Positions 5,426 through 12,499 of a DNA stretch of 13,771 nucleotides are shown in pieces. The stretch covers positions 1-13,771 of the forward strand of contig JAGBRF010000158.1 in assembly GCA_017632555.1 (NCBI GenBank), written 5' to 3'. The translations under genes and the position numbers were made by a program. Under the pieces are notes generated by a model, which had not been told where the DNA came from, did not search any database, and saw only the letters and a list, made by a program, of their open reading frames with translations. Position 1 is the stretch's first letter. The number at the start of each line of letters is the position of its first letter. This DNA comes from Alphaproteobacteria bacterium (GTDB lineage Bacteria > Pseudomonadota > Alphaproteobacteria > RF32 > UBA3637).

Positions 5426-7861
5426 ATGGAAGAAGTAAATGTTTTAGCAATGACTGTAAATACGGCAAGTTCCATGTCGATGTGGTTTGTTGTATTCGGT
5501 GTTTTAACGGCCGTTCTTTTTATGGCTGTTTTTGCTTCTAAATTCGGTGAATGGGTTTTACCGCGTCCAAGCGAAACACGTGTTGCCGACTTTTTACCTT
5601 TTTCCCGTTTGGATCAAGACGGATACACAATCCATTGTAAAAACGGTTCTTTGGTCCGCGTTTATGAATTAAGGGGCGCGGATACAACATTATTGTTGCC
5701 TGACGAAAGACGATCTTTGATGGAAATGCGCAAACAGTGGATAGACAGCTTATCCGAATTGGAAGTAACGGCGCGTTTGATTACTATTCGTGAAAGAATC
5801 CCATTAAAAGAATTTGCGCCGCATAAAAATGAATTGTTGCGGGAAATTGCGGACCGTTGGAGAAAAAATTTACGGCGAATTTATAAAAACAAACATTACC
5901 TTGTTTTATCGGTTCCCGAAAGAAAAGATGCTGAAAAGGATTTGTCACAGGCCGGTCAGGCTGTTATCGCTATTTTGGAAGCATACAGACCGGTTTTGAT
6001 TTCGGAACACACGCCGGAAAAACACGATGACAAAAGTCCTTTCTGGGTTTTTGCCAGATTGGCCAGCCCGTTATCCCGTCCAAAGCCCGTTATCGGTTCT
6101 CAATTAGGCGATGAATTAAACTCTTTGTTGACGGCCGATTATGTCGTTTTTACACGAGATGAAGGTATTGTAAAATTCAAAGCCGGTGATAAAGAAAAAT
6201 TGGGTATCGTTATCGGTATTCGTAAACCGGGTGATTTTATGGATGAACAAATGATTGTGGATTTGCTTTCCATCGATATGGAAGTCAATTTGGTCCACAA
6301 TATCCAACCGATGAACAAAGTAAAAGCAGTGGCGCTTTTGGAACAACAACGCCGTATGGCGCGTTTGACCAGCCCGTCTGCCAATGTGCAAGTGCAGTAT
6401 ATGGATACAATGGAAAAATTGGATTCATCTGATGTCAATGCACAAACGTTGGATAAATATGCGATGACGCTTTATCTTTTCGCCGACACTGATGAAGAAT
6501 TGAAGTGGGGTCAAGGTGAAGTTGAACGTATTTGCCGTTATTATAACGTAACGCCTGTTCGTGAAGGTTGGGCGGCACAAGCAACTTTCTTTTCACAATT
6601 TCCGACATACGAAGTTTATCCCAAAACATTCCTTTATTTGTCACGTATCGTTGCCTGTGCTTTATGTATGGACAGAACGGCAGAAGGTTTACCGAAATCC
6701 GATTGGGGTGAAGGCCCGATTTCATACTTTAAAACAATAACGGGAACGGCTTATGCTTTCCAATTCCACGTATCAACCGATGCTTATGCCGTGGCTCATA
6801 CAGCTTTGATTGGTCCGACCGGACAAGGTAAAACAACAATGTTTTCTTTCCTTGCCGGTCAAGCAATGCGCCATCCGGATTTGAATGTTTATTTCTTTGA
6901 CCGCAACAATGGTGCAAAGGTTTTTGCGTTGGCTTTGGATGCCCCATATATTCGTTTTGACGGTGGCGAAGGTTCGACAACTTTGAACCCGTTTGCAACG
7001 CCGGACAGTTCCGACAATCGTGCATTTTTAAGAACGTGGTTGCGTGATATAACCGGTTGTACTGATGCTTTGTCTGAACAAGAAATTGCCCGTGCGGTGA
7101 CAACGGCTTTTGAATATTTACGACCGGAAGAAAGATTGTTGAAAAATTTGTATAAAGCATGTTTTTCGTTGGCCGGTCAAATGCGCCGTGAATTATTCCG
7201 GTGGATCAACAATGACCAATACGGACGTATTTTTAACTCGGTCGAAGATACTTTGGATATGACTGCCAATCAGTATATGGCTTTTGACTTTACAACGATT
7301 TTCCAAGATTCATTGTTGGCTCCGGCGGTTATCAGTTATTTGATGCATCGTATTCATACGGTGGCGGCGGCGCAGGGTACTCCGTCAATGATTATGATCG
7401 ATGAAACGGCGCCGATGTTGGAACATCCGATGTTCCGTGAAAGCTTTATTGTCGGTTTGCGTGAAGGTCGTAAAAAACGGCAAGCGTTCTTGTGTGCGTT
7501 CCAGCAACCGAACTTTTTGGAAGCGGCCGGTTTGGGTGATGTTATTCGTGGTCAGTGCCAAACGGTTATTTTCTTCCGTAACCCGCAGGCAACGGAAAAA
7601 GACTATGCCAGCTGGAATTTAAGTCCGCGCGAAATGAACTTTATTTTGGGTAAAGAATTTTCCGACCGCAAATATGCTATTTTGGTATCGCGTCCGGCGG
7701 TTCATGAATCCGTTATTTTGGATGTCAATTTAAGCGGTTTAGGCCCGTATTTGAAGATTTATTCATCCGGTAACAAACACGTTTTGTTGGCCGAACAATT
7801 AAAAGCTCAATTGGGTGATGATCAAGCGGCATTCTTGCGCGCTTATTTGGACAAAGCATAA
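5426..7861 (+). CDS. virB4: Type IV secretion ATPase VirB4
   Basis: VirB4 is the large conserved ATPase of type IV secretion systems, powering pilus assembly and/or substrate transfer at the inner membrane. The 811 residues are normal length. A hydrophobic segment at about 18-40 could anchor the N-terminus. The CagE/TrbE/VirB N-terminal domain occupies roughly 50-430. The ATPase domain follows, with Walker A GPTGQGKT at 463-470, the FFDRNNGAKVF region just downstream, Walker B MIMIDE at 655-660 and a conserved FCAFQQP-like segment. AGGAAG at 5414-5419 supports the ATG. It lies ten bases after virB3 and 26 before lgt, so these are likely cotranscribed. No virB6, virB8-11 or virD4 is present here, so any remaining components must be elsewhere in the genome, as in Rickettsiales, where vir genes are scattered. 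Confidence 0.96.
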   Translation: MEEVNVLAMTVNTASSMSMWFVVFGVLTAVLFMAVFASKFGEWVLPRPSETRVADFLPFSRLDQDGYTIHCKNGSLVRVYELRGADTTLLLPDERRSLMEMRKQWIDSLSELEVTARLITIRERIPLKEFAPHKNELLREIADRWRKNLRRIYKNKHYLVLSVPERKDAEKDLSQAGQAVIAILEAYRPVLISEHTPEKHDDKSPFWVFARLASPLSRPKPVIGSQLGDELNSLLTADYVVFTRDEGIVKFKAGDKEKLGIVIGIRKPGDFMDEQMIVDLLSIDMEVNLVHNIQPMNKVKAVALLEQQRRMARLTSPSANVQVQYMDTMEKLDSSDVNAQTLDKYAMTLYLFADTDEELKWGQGEVERICRYYNVTPVREGWAAQATFFSQFPTYEVYPKTFLYLSRIVACALCMDRTAEGLPKSDWGEGPISYFKTITGTAYAFQFHVSTDAYAVAHTALIGPTGQGKTTMFSFLAGQAMRHPDLNVYFFDRNNGAKVFALALDAPYIRFDGGEGSTTLNPFATPDSSDNRAFLRTWLRDITGCTDALSEQEIARAVTTAFEYLRPEERLLKNLYKACFSLAGQMRRELFRWINNDQYGRIFNSVEDTLDMTANQYMAFDFTTIFQDSLLAPAVISYLMHRIHTVAAAQGTPSMIMIDETAPMLEHPMFRESFIVGLREGRKKRQAFLCAFQQPNFLEAAGLGDVIRGQCQTVIFFRNPQATEKDYASWNLSPREMNFILGKEFSDRKYAILVSRPAVHESVILDVNLSGLGPYLKIYSSGNKHVLLAEQLKAQLGDDQAAFLRAYLDKA

Positions 7862-7887
7862 ATGATTATGAAAAGAAAGGTTTGAGT

Positions 7888-8724
7888 ATGTATTCTGGAA
7901 TTCCTTTTCCCGACATTGATCCGGTTATTATTCAAGTGGGATTTTTAAGTTTGCGTTGGTATTCGTTGGCATATTTGTTCGGGATTTTAATTGCTTGGTG
8001 GTTGGTCCGCCGAATGTCCGTTTTTTCTCAATCCACATTTACCGAGTTAAAAGTAGATGATTTTTTGGGTTATGCTACTTTGGGTATTATTTTGGGCGGT
8101 CGTTTGGGATATGTGCTGTTCTATAATTTAAGATATTTTATGGAAAAGCCGTATGAAATTATTGCCGTTTGGAATGGCGGAATGTCTTTCCATGGCGGTT
8201 TGTTGGGCGTGATATTTGCAACAATTTTGTTTTGCCATATCAAGAAAATCAACTTATTTATGGTATCGGATATGTTGTGCGCTGTTGCACCGATAGGATT
8301 GTTTTTGGGACGTTTAGCCAATTTCGTCAACGGGGAACTTTACGGGCGTGTAACTCATGCTGTTCCGTGGGCAATTATTTTTCCAACGGGTGGAAATGAA
8401 CCGCGCCATCCATCGCAATTGTACGAAGCTTTTTGGGAAGGTGTCGTTTTATTTGTTGTGTTGAACCTTGTTTGGTGGAAAAGCGAAAAATATCGTAATC
8501 GTTACGGATTTACGGCCGGTTTATTTTTCTGTTTGTATGGAGCAGGGCGTTTCTTTTTGGAAATGTTGCGTGAACCGGATGCGCATTTGGGATATTTCTT
8601 CCAATACTTTACAATGGGACAATTGTTGTGCGTGCCGATGATTTTGTTAGGGTGTTGGTTGATTTATCGGTCTTCACCCAAAGTACAGTTAAAGAAAATG
8701 GTGGGAAATAATCACAATGTCTGA
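7888..8724 (+). CDS. lgt: Phosphatidylglycerol--prolipoprotein diacylglyceryl transferase Lgt
   Basis: Lgt catalyses the first step of bacterial lipoprotein maturation: it transfers diacylglycerol from phosphatidylglycerol to the lipobox cysteine at the outer face of the inner membrane. I choose ATG 7888 (278 residues) over the in-frame TTG at 7882, because AAAGG at 7876-7880 is seven bases from the ATG and only one from the TTG. Family marks are GGRLGYVLFYN at 70-80, H102 in FHGG, the Lgt signature GRLANFVNGE at 141-150 (R142, N145, E150), RHPSQLYE at 173-180 and R221/E225 in GAGRFFLE. About seven hydrophobic segments are visible. It lies 26 bases after virB4 and overlaps the next gene by eight bases, implying translational coupling. 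The Cys-rich lipoprotein at 3773-4885 is an obvious local substrate. Confidence 0.97.
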   Translation: MYSGIPFPDIDPVIIQVGFLSLRWYSLAYLFGILIAWWLVRRMSVFSQSTFTELKVDDFLGYATLGIILGGRLGYVLFYNLRYFMEKPYEIIAVWNGGMSFHGGLLGVIFATILFCHIKKINLFMVSDMLCAVAPIGLFLGRLANFVNGELYGRVTHAVPWAIIFPTGGNEPRHPSQLYEAFWEGVVLFVVLNLVWWKSEKYRNRYGFTAGLFFCLYGAGRFFLEMLREPDAHLGYFFQYFTMGQLLCVPMILLGCWLIYRSSPKVQLKKMVGNNHNV

Positions 8725-9961
8725 TAAGAAAAATTCTTTTTTTCGCCGTATTGTCCGATTGCTGAATTTGAAGTTGATTGTTCCTTTGAAACGCAGTCCG
8801 CATCCGCCTGAATATACCGCAAAAGGTGTTATGATTGGTATGATTTGGGCGATGACACCGTTGGTCGGTATTCAAATGACAACTGTTTTATTGACTTGGT
8901 TGGCGGCCAGAAAGTTTTTCAAATGGGATTTTTCTTTGCCGATAGCTTTGGCATATACGTGGGTGACAAATGTTTTCACTATGTGGCCGATTTATTATGT
9001 TTTCTACGCTACCGGCAAAATAATGATGGGTGATTTTAATATCAGCGCATTTTCCGCCTTTGCCGAAGCAGGCAGACAGGCTTTTGCGGTCAATATCTCG
9101 TTCTGGGAAATCAGTAAAGCCATTATGTTGTTTGTCGGTTTGTTGATGAAAGAATGGGGATTGGCAATGGCTATCGGTTGTATTCCTTGGGCAATCGTTT
9201 GCGGTTGGTTGTCTTACAGATTGACTTTGAAATGGCTACATCGCCGTGCTGAAAGAAAAGGTAATGCGGCTGAAAGGCGAGCTTATTGGCGTGCAAAGTT
9301 ATCGGCGGCAATCCATATCAAAAAACGTAAGTTACAAAAAAGTCAAAAATTAGCCCGTTTTAAAAATATCAATCACGGTTTTTGTAATCGCTTTAATACA
9401 GACAAGCAAAAAGACATTATTACTTTCGAAAAACAATTACATTCAATCATTGTTTTTGATCCGGCAAAATCGGGCACTATGCATTTGGAAGGCGATGCCT
9501 TTGTTACCAGTACACCCGGTTTGAAAATAGCCGTTAAAACGGCGGATTGTGCCCCGGTGTTGATGACGGATGGAAAAGTTATTGCTTCCGTTCATGCCGG
9601 TTGGAAGGGGGCAGTCAGTGGTGTGGTTGAATCCGCTTTGTTGGAAATGTTAAAACAAGGTGCTGATTTGAATAAAATCGTTGCAGTTGTCGGTCCGTGT
9701 ATTCACGAAGCCAGTTATCCCAATCCGGAAGTCAAAAAATTGTTATCGGAAGATGTTGCCCGTTTTGTTCCGACTTATCCGGACGGAGTGACGCATTTCA
9801 ACTTGCCCGGATACGTTATGTACCGGTTGGAAAAAGCCGGTATTTCGGATATTGATTTGATTGATATTGACACCTATACCGATGACGATTTTTACAGTTA
9901 TCGCCGAGATCCGAATAACCCCGGTCGTCAATATACATTTATTGAATTAAAGAACGAATAA
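8717..9961 (+). CDS. Fusion of a DUF2062 membrane domain with a PgeF/YfiH (laccase-like) domain
   Basis: One uninterrupted 414-codon ORF joins two families usually encoded separately. Residues 1-175 look like DUF2062: a basic N-terminus, RSPHPPEYTAKGVMIG at 26-41, and hydrophobic segments at about 37-62, 75-98, 134-143 and 148-167. A basic linker follows at 172-210. Residues 217-414 match PgeF/YfiH proteins, which remove or exclude wrong amino acids at the first peptide position of peptidoglycan precursors. The metal-site residues are kept: H242 in KQLHS, C278 in TADC, H293 in HAGWKG, plus GPCIHEASY, HFNLP, YSYRRD and GRQ. The PgeF part is about 200 residues instead of about 240-260; the stretch between HGF and KQLHS is shortened. 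The start overlaps the lgt stop by eight bases. No start codon with a ribosome site precedes the PgeF part, so separate translation looks unlikely. A sequencing frameshift merging two genes is the alternative. Confidence 0.88.
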   Translation: MSDKKNSFFRRIVRLLNLKLIVPLKRSPHPPEYTAKGVMIGMIWAMTPLVGIQMTTVLLTWLAARKFFKWDFSLPIALAYTWVTNVFTMWPIYYVFYATGKIMMGDFNISAFSAFAEAGRQAFAVNISFWEISKAIMLFVGLLMKEWGLAMAIGCIPWAIVCGWLSYRLTLKWLHRRAERKGNAAERRAYWRAKLSAAIHIKKRKLQKSQKLARFKNINHGFCNRFNTDKQKDIITFEKQLHSIIVFDPAKSGTMHLEGDAFVTSTPGLKIAVKTADCAPVLMTDGKVIASVHAGWKGAVSGVVESALLEMLKQGADLNKIVAVVGPCIHEASYPNPEVKKLLSEDVARFVPTYPDGVTHFNLPGYVMYRLEKAGISDIDLIDIDTYTDDDFYSYRRDPNNPGRQYTFIELKNE

Positions 9962-9963
9962 AA

Positions 9964-9989
9964 AAAGGGAGCTTAAAAAAGCTCCCTTT
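9964..9989. terminator. Bidirectional terminator between the lgt operon and gapR
   Basis: An 11-base-pair perfect stem (9964-9974 with 9979-9989) encloses a four-base loop, AAAA. It starts two bases after the stop at 9961 and lies 19 bases beyond the gapR stop on the minus strand. The minus transcript runs into a T-rich stretch (complement of 9961-9966); the plus transcript has T-rich sequence to about 10009. Confidence 0.88.
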
Positions 9990-10007
9990 CAAATTTGTTT
10001 TTTTGTT

Positions 10008-10268
10008 TTAATCCATACCCAATGCGGCTTTATAAGATTCCAACAAAAATTCTGTTTCAGCACGATCGGCCGGATTCATTTTACGTAAACGCATAACTTG
10101 ACGCATAACCTTTGGGTCAAATCCGTTGCCTTTCGCTTCTGCGTAAATTTCACGAACATCGGCACGCATTTCCTTCATTTCTTCTTCGATTCTTTCAATG
10201 CGATCAAAGTAAGAATTTAATTGGTTACTGTCGATACCACCGACTTGTGTTTTGTTTTCTTCTGTCAT
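10008..10268 (-). CDS. gapR: GapR-family nucleoid-associated protein (DUF2312)
   Basis: GapR is a small alphaproteobacterial DNA-binding protein that in Caulobacter binds AT-rich, overtwisted DNA and helps replication and chromosome organisation. The 86 residues fit the family. The coiled-coil N-terminal half (about 16-45) leads into the signature EIYAEAKGNGFDPKVMRQV at about 40-58, followed by RLRKMNPADRAE and a C-terminal helix. The ATG at 10266-10268 overlaps the preceding stop as ATGA, and GGGAGT at 10276-10281 supports it. It is the last gene of an operon with trcR and a P-loop NTPase and is followed by a bidirectional hairpin. Phages also carry GapR homologues, but the chromosomal neighbour trcR favours a cellular gene. 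Confidence 0.95.
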   Translation of the reverse strand: MTEENKTQVGGIDSNQLNSYFDRIERIEEEMKEMRADVREIYAEAKGNGFDPKVMRQVMRLRKMNPADRAETEFLLESYKAALGMD

Positions 10269-10801
10269 TTTTTTACTCCCTTTTCTATTATACTATTAAA
10301 ATTATTTTCCAATTCATCAAAACTGCTGATTTCAACAAACGGAGTTTTTGTTTCTTTCAGTACGTCTTTGATTTTCTGTTCAATAACAAAGCTTTCCTGC
10401 GAGGTTGTAACCCGTCCTTTGGACGTGTAATTTTTTGAATCATATTTCAATAAAATGTTAGTTTGTTCAAAATTCTTATGAGCATCTACAACATTTTTTT
10501 CAAATGAATTATTGGAAGATCCTTTGCGATATCGATCATAAACAACGTTTAATAACAAAGGCGAATCAACAACGATAAAATCAACTTTGTCATTTGCGAT
10601 TCCGATACGGCGCAATTGTTCTTCAAATAATTTTTTTTGATCTTTTACCTGTTCGGCTTTTCCTTGCATAATCAATTCTGTTGCATACTCTTGAACCAGA
10701 TGAGCCGAATATCCTTTCTTTTTAATTCGGACAAAGGCTTCTGCTGCGGCAGTTGTTTTGCCGCTACCGGGAGCGCCAAAAAAATTGATTATCCGCGTCA
10801 T
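10265..10801 (-). CDS. Phage-type P-loop NTPase or kinase
   Basis: The 178-residue protein starts with a Walker A loop, GAPGSGKT at 9-16, right after a short beta strand. A Walker B-like strand FIVVDSPLLL lies at 75-84 (D79), and a YDSKNYTSKGR segment at 120-130 resembles substrate-contacting parts of small kinases. The overall pattern (VQEYATEL, then the DSPLLL strand, then a K-G-R motif) is one I recall from unnamed phage ATP-binding proteins of the AAA_28 / polynucleotide-kinase-like group. The substrate is unknown. The gene follows trcR by six bases and overlaps gapR by four, with a weak ribosome site, so translation may depend on coupling. Its base composition looks more AT-rich than its neighbours by eye, consistent with acquisition from a phage, although I have not measured this. 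Confidence 0.85.
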   Translation of the reverse strand: MTRIINFFGAPGSGKTTAAAEAFVRIKKKGYSAHLVQEYATELIMQGKAEQVKDQKKLFEEQLRRIGIANDKVDFIVVDSPLLLNVVYDRYRKGSSNNSFEKNVVDAHKNFEQTNILLKYDSKNYTSKGRVTTSQESFVIEQKIKDVLKETKTPFVEISSFDELENNFNSIIEKGVKK

Positions 10802-10807
10802 TATGCT

Positions 10808-11347
10808 TTATTTTTTACCTTCGACAGGAATGATTTTTACAGCCGTAGCAATTGCTTGATCCAATTCCTTTTGTGTGCAAAGACCAGCAGTTACAGGGCT
10901 TTTTGCTTCCAACTCATCATAATTTTTATGTGTTTTGTTGCGAATGGATTCAATTGCCGGACGTGTTGTGCGAATCAATTTGACAATTTGCAAATCGCTG
11001 AGTTCCGGATGTTTTGCCAACAACCACATAATTGCGGCCGGTCTGTCTTCACGTTTGGATATCGGTGTATAACGAATACCCTTTTTACCCAAATGAGAAA
11101 CATCTTCGTGTTTATTCATAACCAAACGCGCATTAGTATCGGCTTCGCAACGTTTAATTTCTTCGGCTGTCAATTGGCCGTTTGCGATCGGATCCAATCC
11201 CATAATATGTGATGCAACTTCACCATCAGCAATTGCTTGAATTTCCAACGAGTGCATTTCACAAAAATCTGCAATTTGTTCAAAAGAAAGCGTAGTGTTA
11301 TCTACCAACCAAACGGCTGTCGCTTTCGGCATTAAAGGACGTGTCAT
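10808..11347 (-). CDS. trcR: Cell-cycle transcriptional regulator TrcR (DUF1013)
   Basis: TrcR/DUF1013 is a conserved alphaproteobacterial protein described as a cell-cycle transcriptional regulator. The family's N-terminus PLMPKATAVWLVDNTTL is seen at 4-20, then IQAIADGEVA and GLDPIANGQLT at 50-60, RCEAD, RYTPISKR at 92-99, and a helix-turn-helix-like segment LSDLQIVKLIRTTRPAIES at 116-134. LCTQKELD closes the conserved region. I place the start at 11347 (179 residues). An in-frame ATG at 11395 would add 16 atypical residues and lies upstream of the -10 box; AAAGG at 11358-11362 serves the chosen start. It is the first gene of an operon with the P-loop NTPase and gapR, so two chromosome or cell-cycle regulators share a transcript. 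Confidence 0.95.
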   Translation of the reverse strand: MTRPLMPKATAVWLVDNTTLSFEQIADFCEMHSLEIQAIADGEVASHIMGLDPIANGQLTAEEIKRCEADTNARLVMNKHEDVSHLGKKGIRYTPISKREDRPAAIMWLLAKHPELSDLQIVKLIRTTRPAIESIRNKTHKNYDELEAKSPVTAGLCTQKELDQAIATAVKIIPVEGKK

Positions 11348-11374
11348 AATTTTATTACCTTTCATTGTTAAATT

Positions 11375-11388
11375 TGATACCGATATCA
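11375..11388. promoter_or_regulatory. Inverted repeat over the trcR promoter (candidate operator)
   Basis: TGATA-N4-TATCA is a perfect inverted repeat overlapping the downstream half of the -10 box and the likely transcription start. Its position fits a repressor, possibly autoregulation by TrcR, which is a guess. Confidence 0.4.
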
Positions 11389-11412
11389 TACGCATTTTTT
11401 ACGAAAATTCAA
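11385..11412 (-). promoter_or_regulatory. Promoter of the trcR operon
   Basis: On the minus strand TTGAAT (11407-11412) and TATGAT (11385-11390) are 16 bases apart, each close to the sigma-70 consensus. The start of transcription falls near 11378, giving a leader of about 30 bases before the trcR ATG. Confidence 0.6.
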
Positions 11413-11437
11413 GTAAAAAATGTTTTTTCGGACAAAA

Positions 11438-11469
11438 TAAAATCCCCATCTGAAAAGACAGGGATTTTA
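11438..11469 (-). terminator. Terminator of the ScsC/DsbA-like gene
   Basis: The outer arms TAAAATCCC (11438-11446) and GGGATTTTA (11461-11469) pair perfectly. An inner TCT-GAAA-AGA hairpin (11449-11458) sits above a small CA/CA internal loop. It lies 26 bases beyond the stop at 11495. The following T-tract on the minus strand (ATTTTATTTTG) is interrupted, so efficiency may be moderate. Confidence 0.7.
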
Positions 11470-11494
11470 ATTGCTTCAAATGATATAAGATATC

Positions 11495-12421
11495 TTATTT
11501 CATTTCGTTTGCTTGTTTGACGTATTCGTTTAATTGATCATCAGAGAAAGCACCGACACGGATTTCACCGTTTACGATGAACATCGGAACACCGTTGATG
11601 TTCAATTTTTTAGCATATTCTTTGTTAGCTGCCAATTTAGCTTTAGCTGCGTCTGAATTTGCATCTTTTTCCAATTTGTCAACTTTCAAACCCAACTTTT
11701 TACCGATTTCTTTCAAAGAAGCTTCGTCTTTGTTATCGGCTTCACCCAAAGCTGCGTGATATTCAGCAAATTTGCCTTGTTTTGCAGCAGCGAAAGCATA
11801 ACGAGCAATCAATTCTGATCTTTCACCGAAGATTGGAGAATCCATCAAGACCCAACGAATGTTTTTGGATTTCTTGATAGCTTCCGGCAATTTCTTGTTC
11901 ATCATCTTGCAGTATCCGCAATTGTAATCGAAGAATTCGATGATGACGAAGGAACCTTTCGGGTTACCCAAAACGTGGTTTGTTTTGTCTTTCAAAATGC
12001 TGTCAACTAAATCTTTGTCAGCAACTGTCGGAGTCGGTTCTTCTTGTGCTGCTTGTTGTTTTTGATAGAAAGCATTCAAAGAATCGATGATGAATTTCGG
12101 ATTGTTTTTAACGAAATCTTTAAAGGCTTCTTCGCCTGCCGGGCCAGCGACTGCGCCACCTTTTGCATCACGCATAGCGACCATATTTTGGTCAGCGGCA
12201 ATACGATTGATTTTGTCTGATAAATCCGTTACTGAAAGAGCAATGGATACTGTTCCGAACAAAATTAAAATAGCACCGATAATGTTTACAAGACTGTTTA
12301 CTGAAAGATCACCTTTGCTTTTGCAACCGCAATTGCATGAAGAATCACAGCAGCAGTCTTTTTTTGTTTCCGCTACAGCTGGTTTAGCAGCCGGACGGTT
12401 ATTGTTTTTATTGTTTTGCAT
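11495..12421 (-). CDS. Membrane-anchored ScsC/DsbA-family thiol oxidoreductase with Cys-rich N-terminal tail
   Basis: The protein catalyses disulfide exchange in the periplasm, as an oxidase or isomerase. Of its 308 residues, 1-38 form a polar tail with six cysteines (C23, C24, C25, C29, C31, C33) and several lysines. A single membrane segment spans about 43-64. A helical region around 95-125 (FVKNNPKFIIDSLNAFYQKQ) resembles the ScsC N-terminal oligomerisation domain. The thioredoxin fold follows: VLGNPKGSFVIIEFFDYNCGYC, with active site C168-G-Y-C171, a helical insertion at 197-270 and the cis-proline loop GVP at 277-279. AGGAG at 12430-12434 supports the start. The tail is probably cytoplasmic, facing away from the active site, and could bind metal; this is unusual for the family. 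The gene is divergent from fadL and followed by its own terminator. I found no convincing promoter. Confidence 0.93.
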   Translation of the reverse strand: MQNNKNNNRPAAKPAVAETKKDCCCDSSCNCGCKSKGDLSVNSLVNIIGAILILFGTVSIALSVTDLSDKINRIAADQNMVAMRDAKGGAVAGPAGEEAFKDFVKNNPKFIIDSLNAFYQKQQAAQEEPTPTVADKDLVDSILKDKTNHVLGNPKGSFVIIEFFDYNCGYCKMMNKKLPEAIKKSKNIRWVLMDSPIFGERSELIARYAFAAAKQGKFAEYHAALGEADNKDEASLKEIGKKLGLKVDKLEKDANSDAAKAKLAANKEYAKKLNINGVPMFIVNGEIRVGAFSDDQLNEYVKQANEMK

Positions 12422-12499
12422 CTTTTTTTCTCCTAATTTAAAATGTTAAAAAGTTTTGCGTTTTTGAATCTTGCATAAAAAAAAATAAAAGGCAAGAAC

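Noticed and set aside
6729..7160. Minus-strand ORF of 143 codons inside virB4
   Set aside because: It lies opposite the ATPase domain of a certain gene, has no ribosome site seen and gives a low-complexity protein rich in His, Gln and Asn.
7862..7885. Seven-codon mini-ORF directly after the virB4 stop
   Set aside because: It has no ribosome site of its own and overlaps the Shine-Dalgarno region of lgt; a leader-peptide role cannot be supported.
10637..11212. Plus-strand ORF of 191 codons opposite trcR and the NTPase gene
   Set aside because: The translation is rich in Phe, Cys and Asn, as expected from the complement of AT-rich coding sequence, and it covers two genes with clear family matches.
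11348..11395. In-frame ATG at 11395 extending TrcR by 16 residues
   Set aside because: It lies upstream of the -10 box of the likely promoter and the extra residues do not resemble the family's N-terminus.
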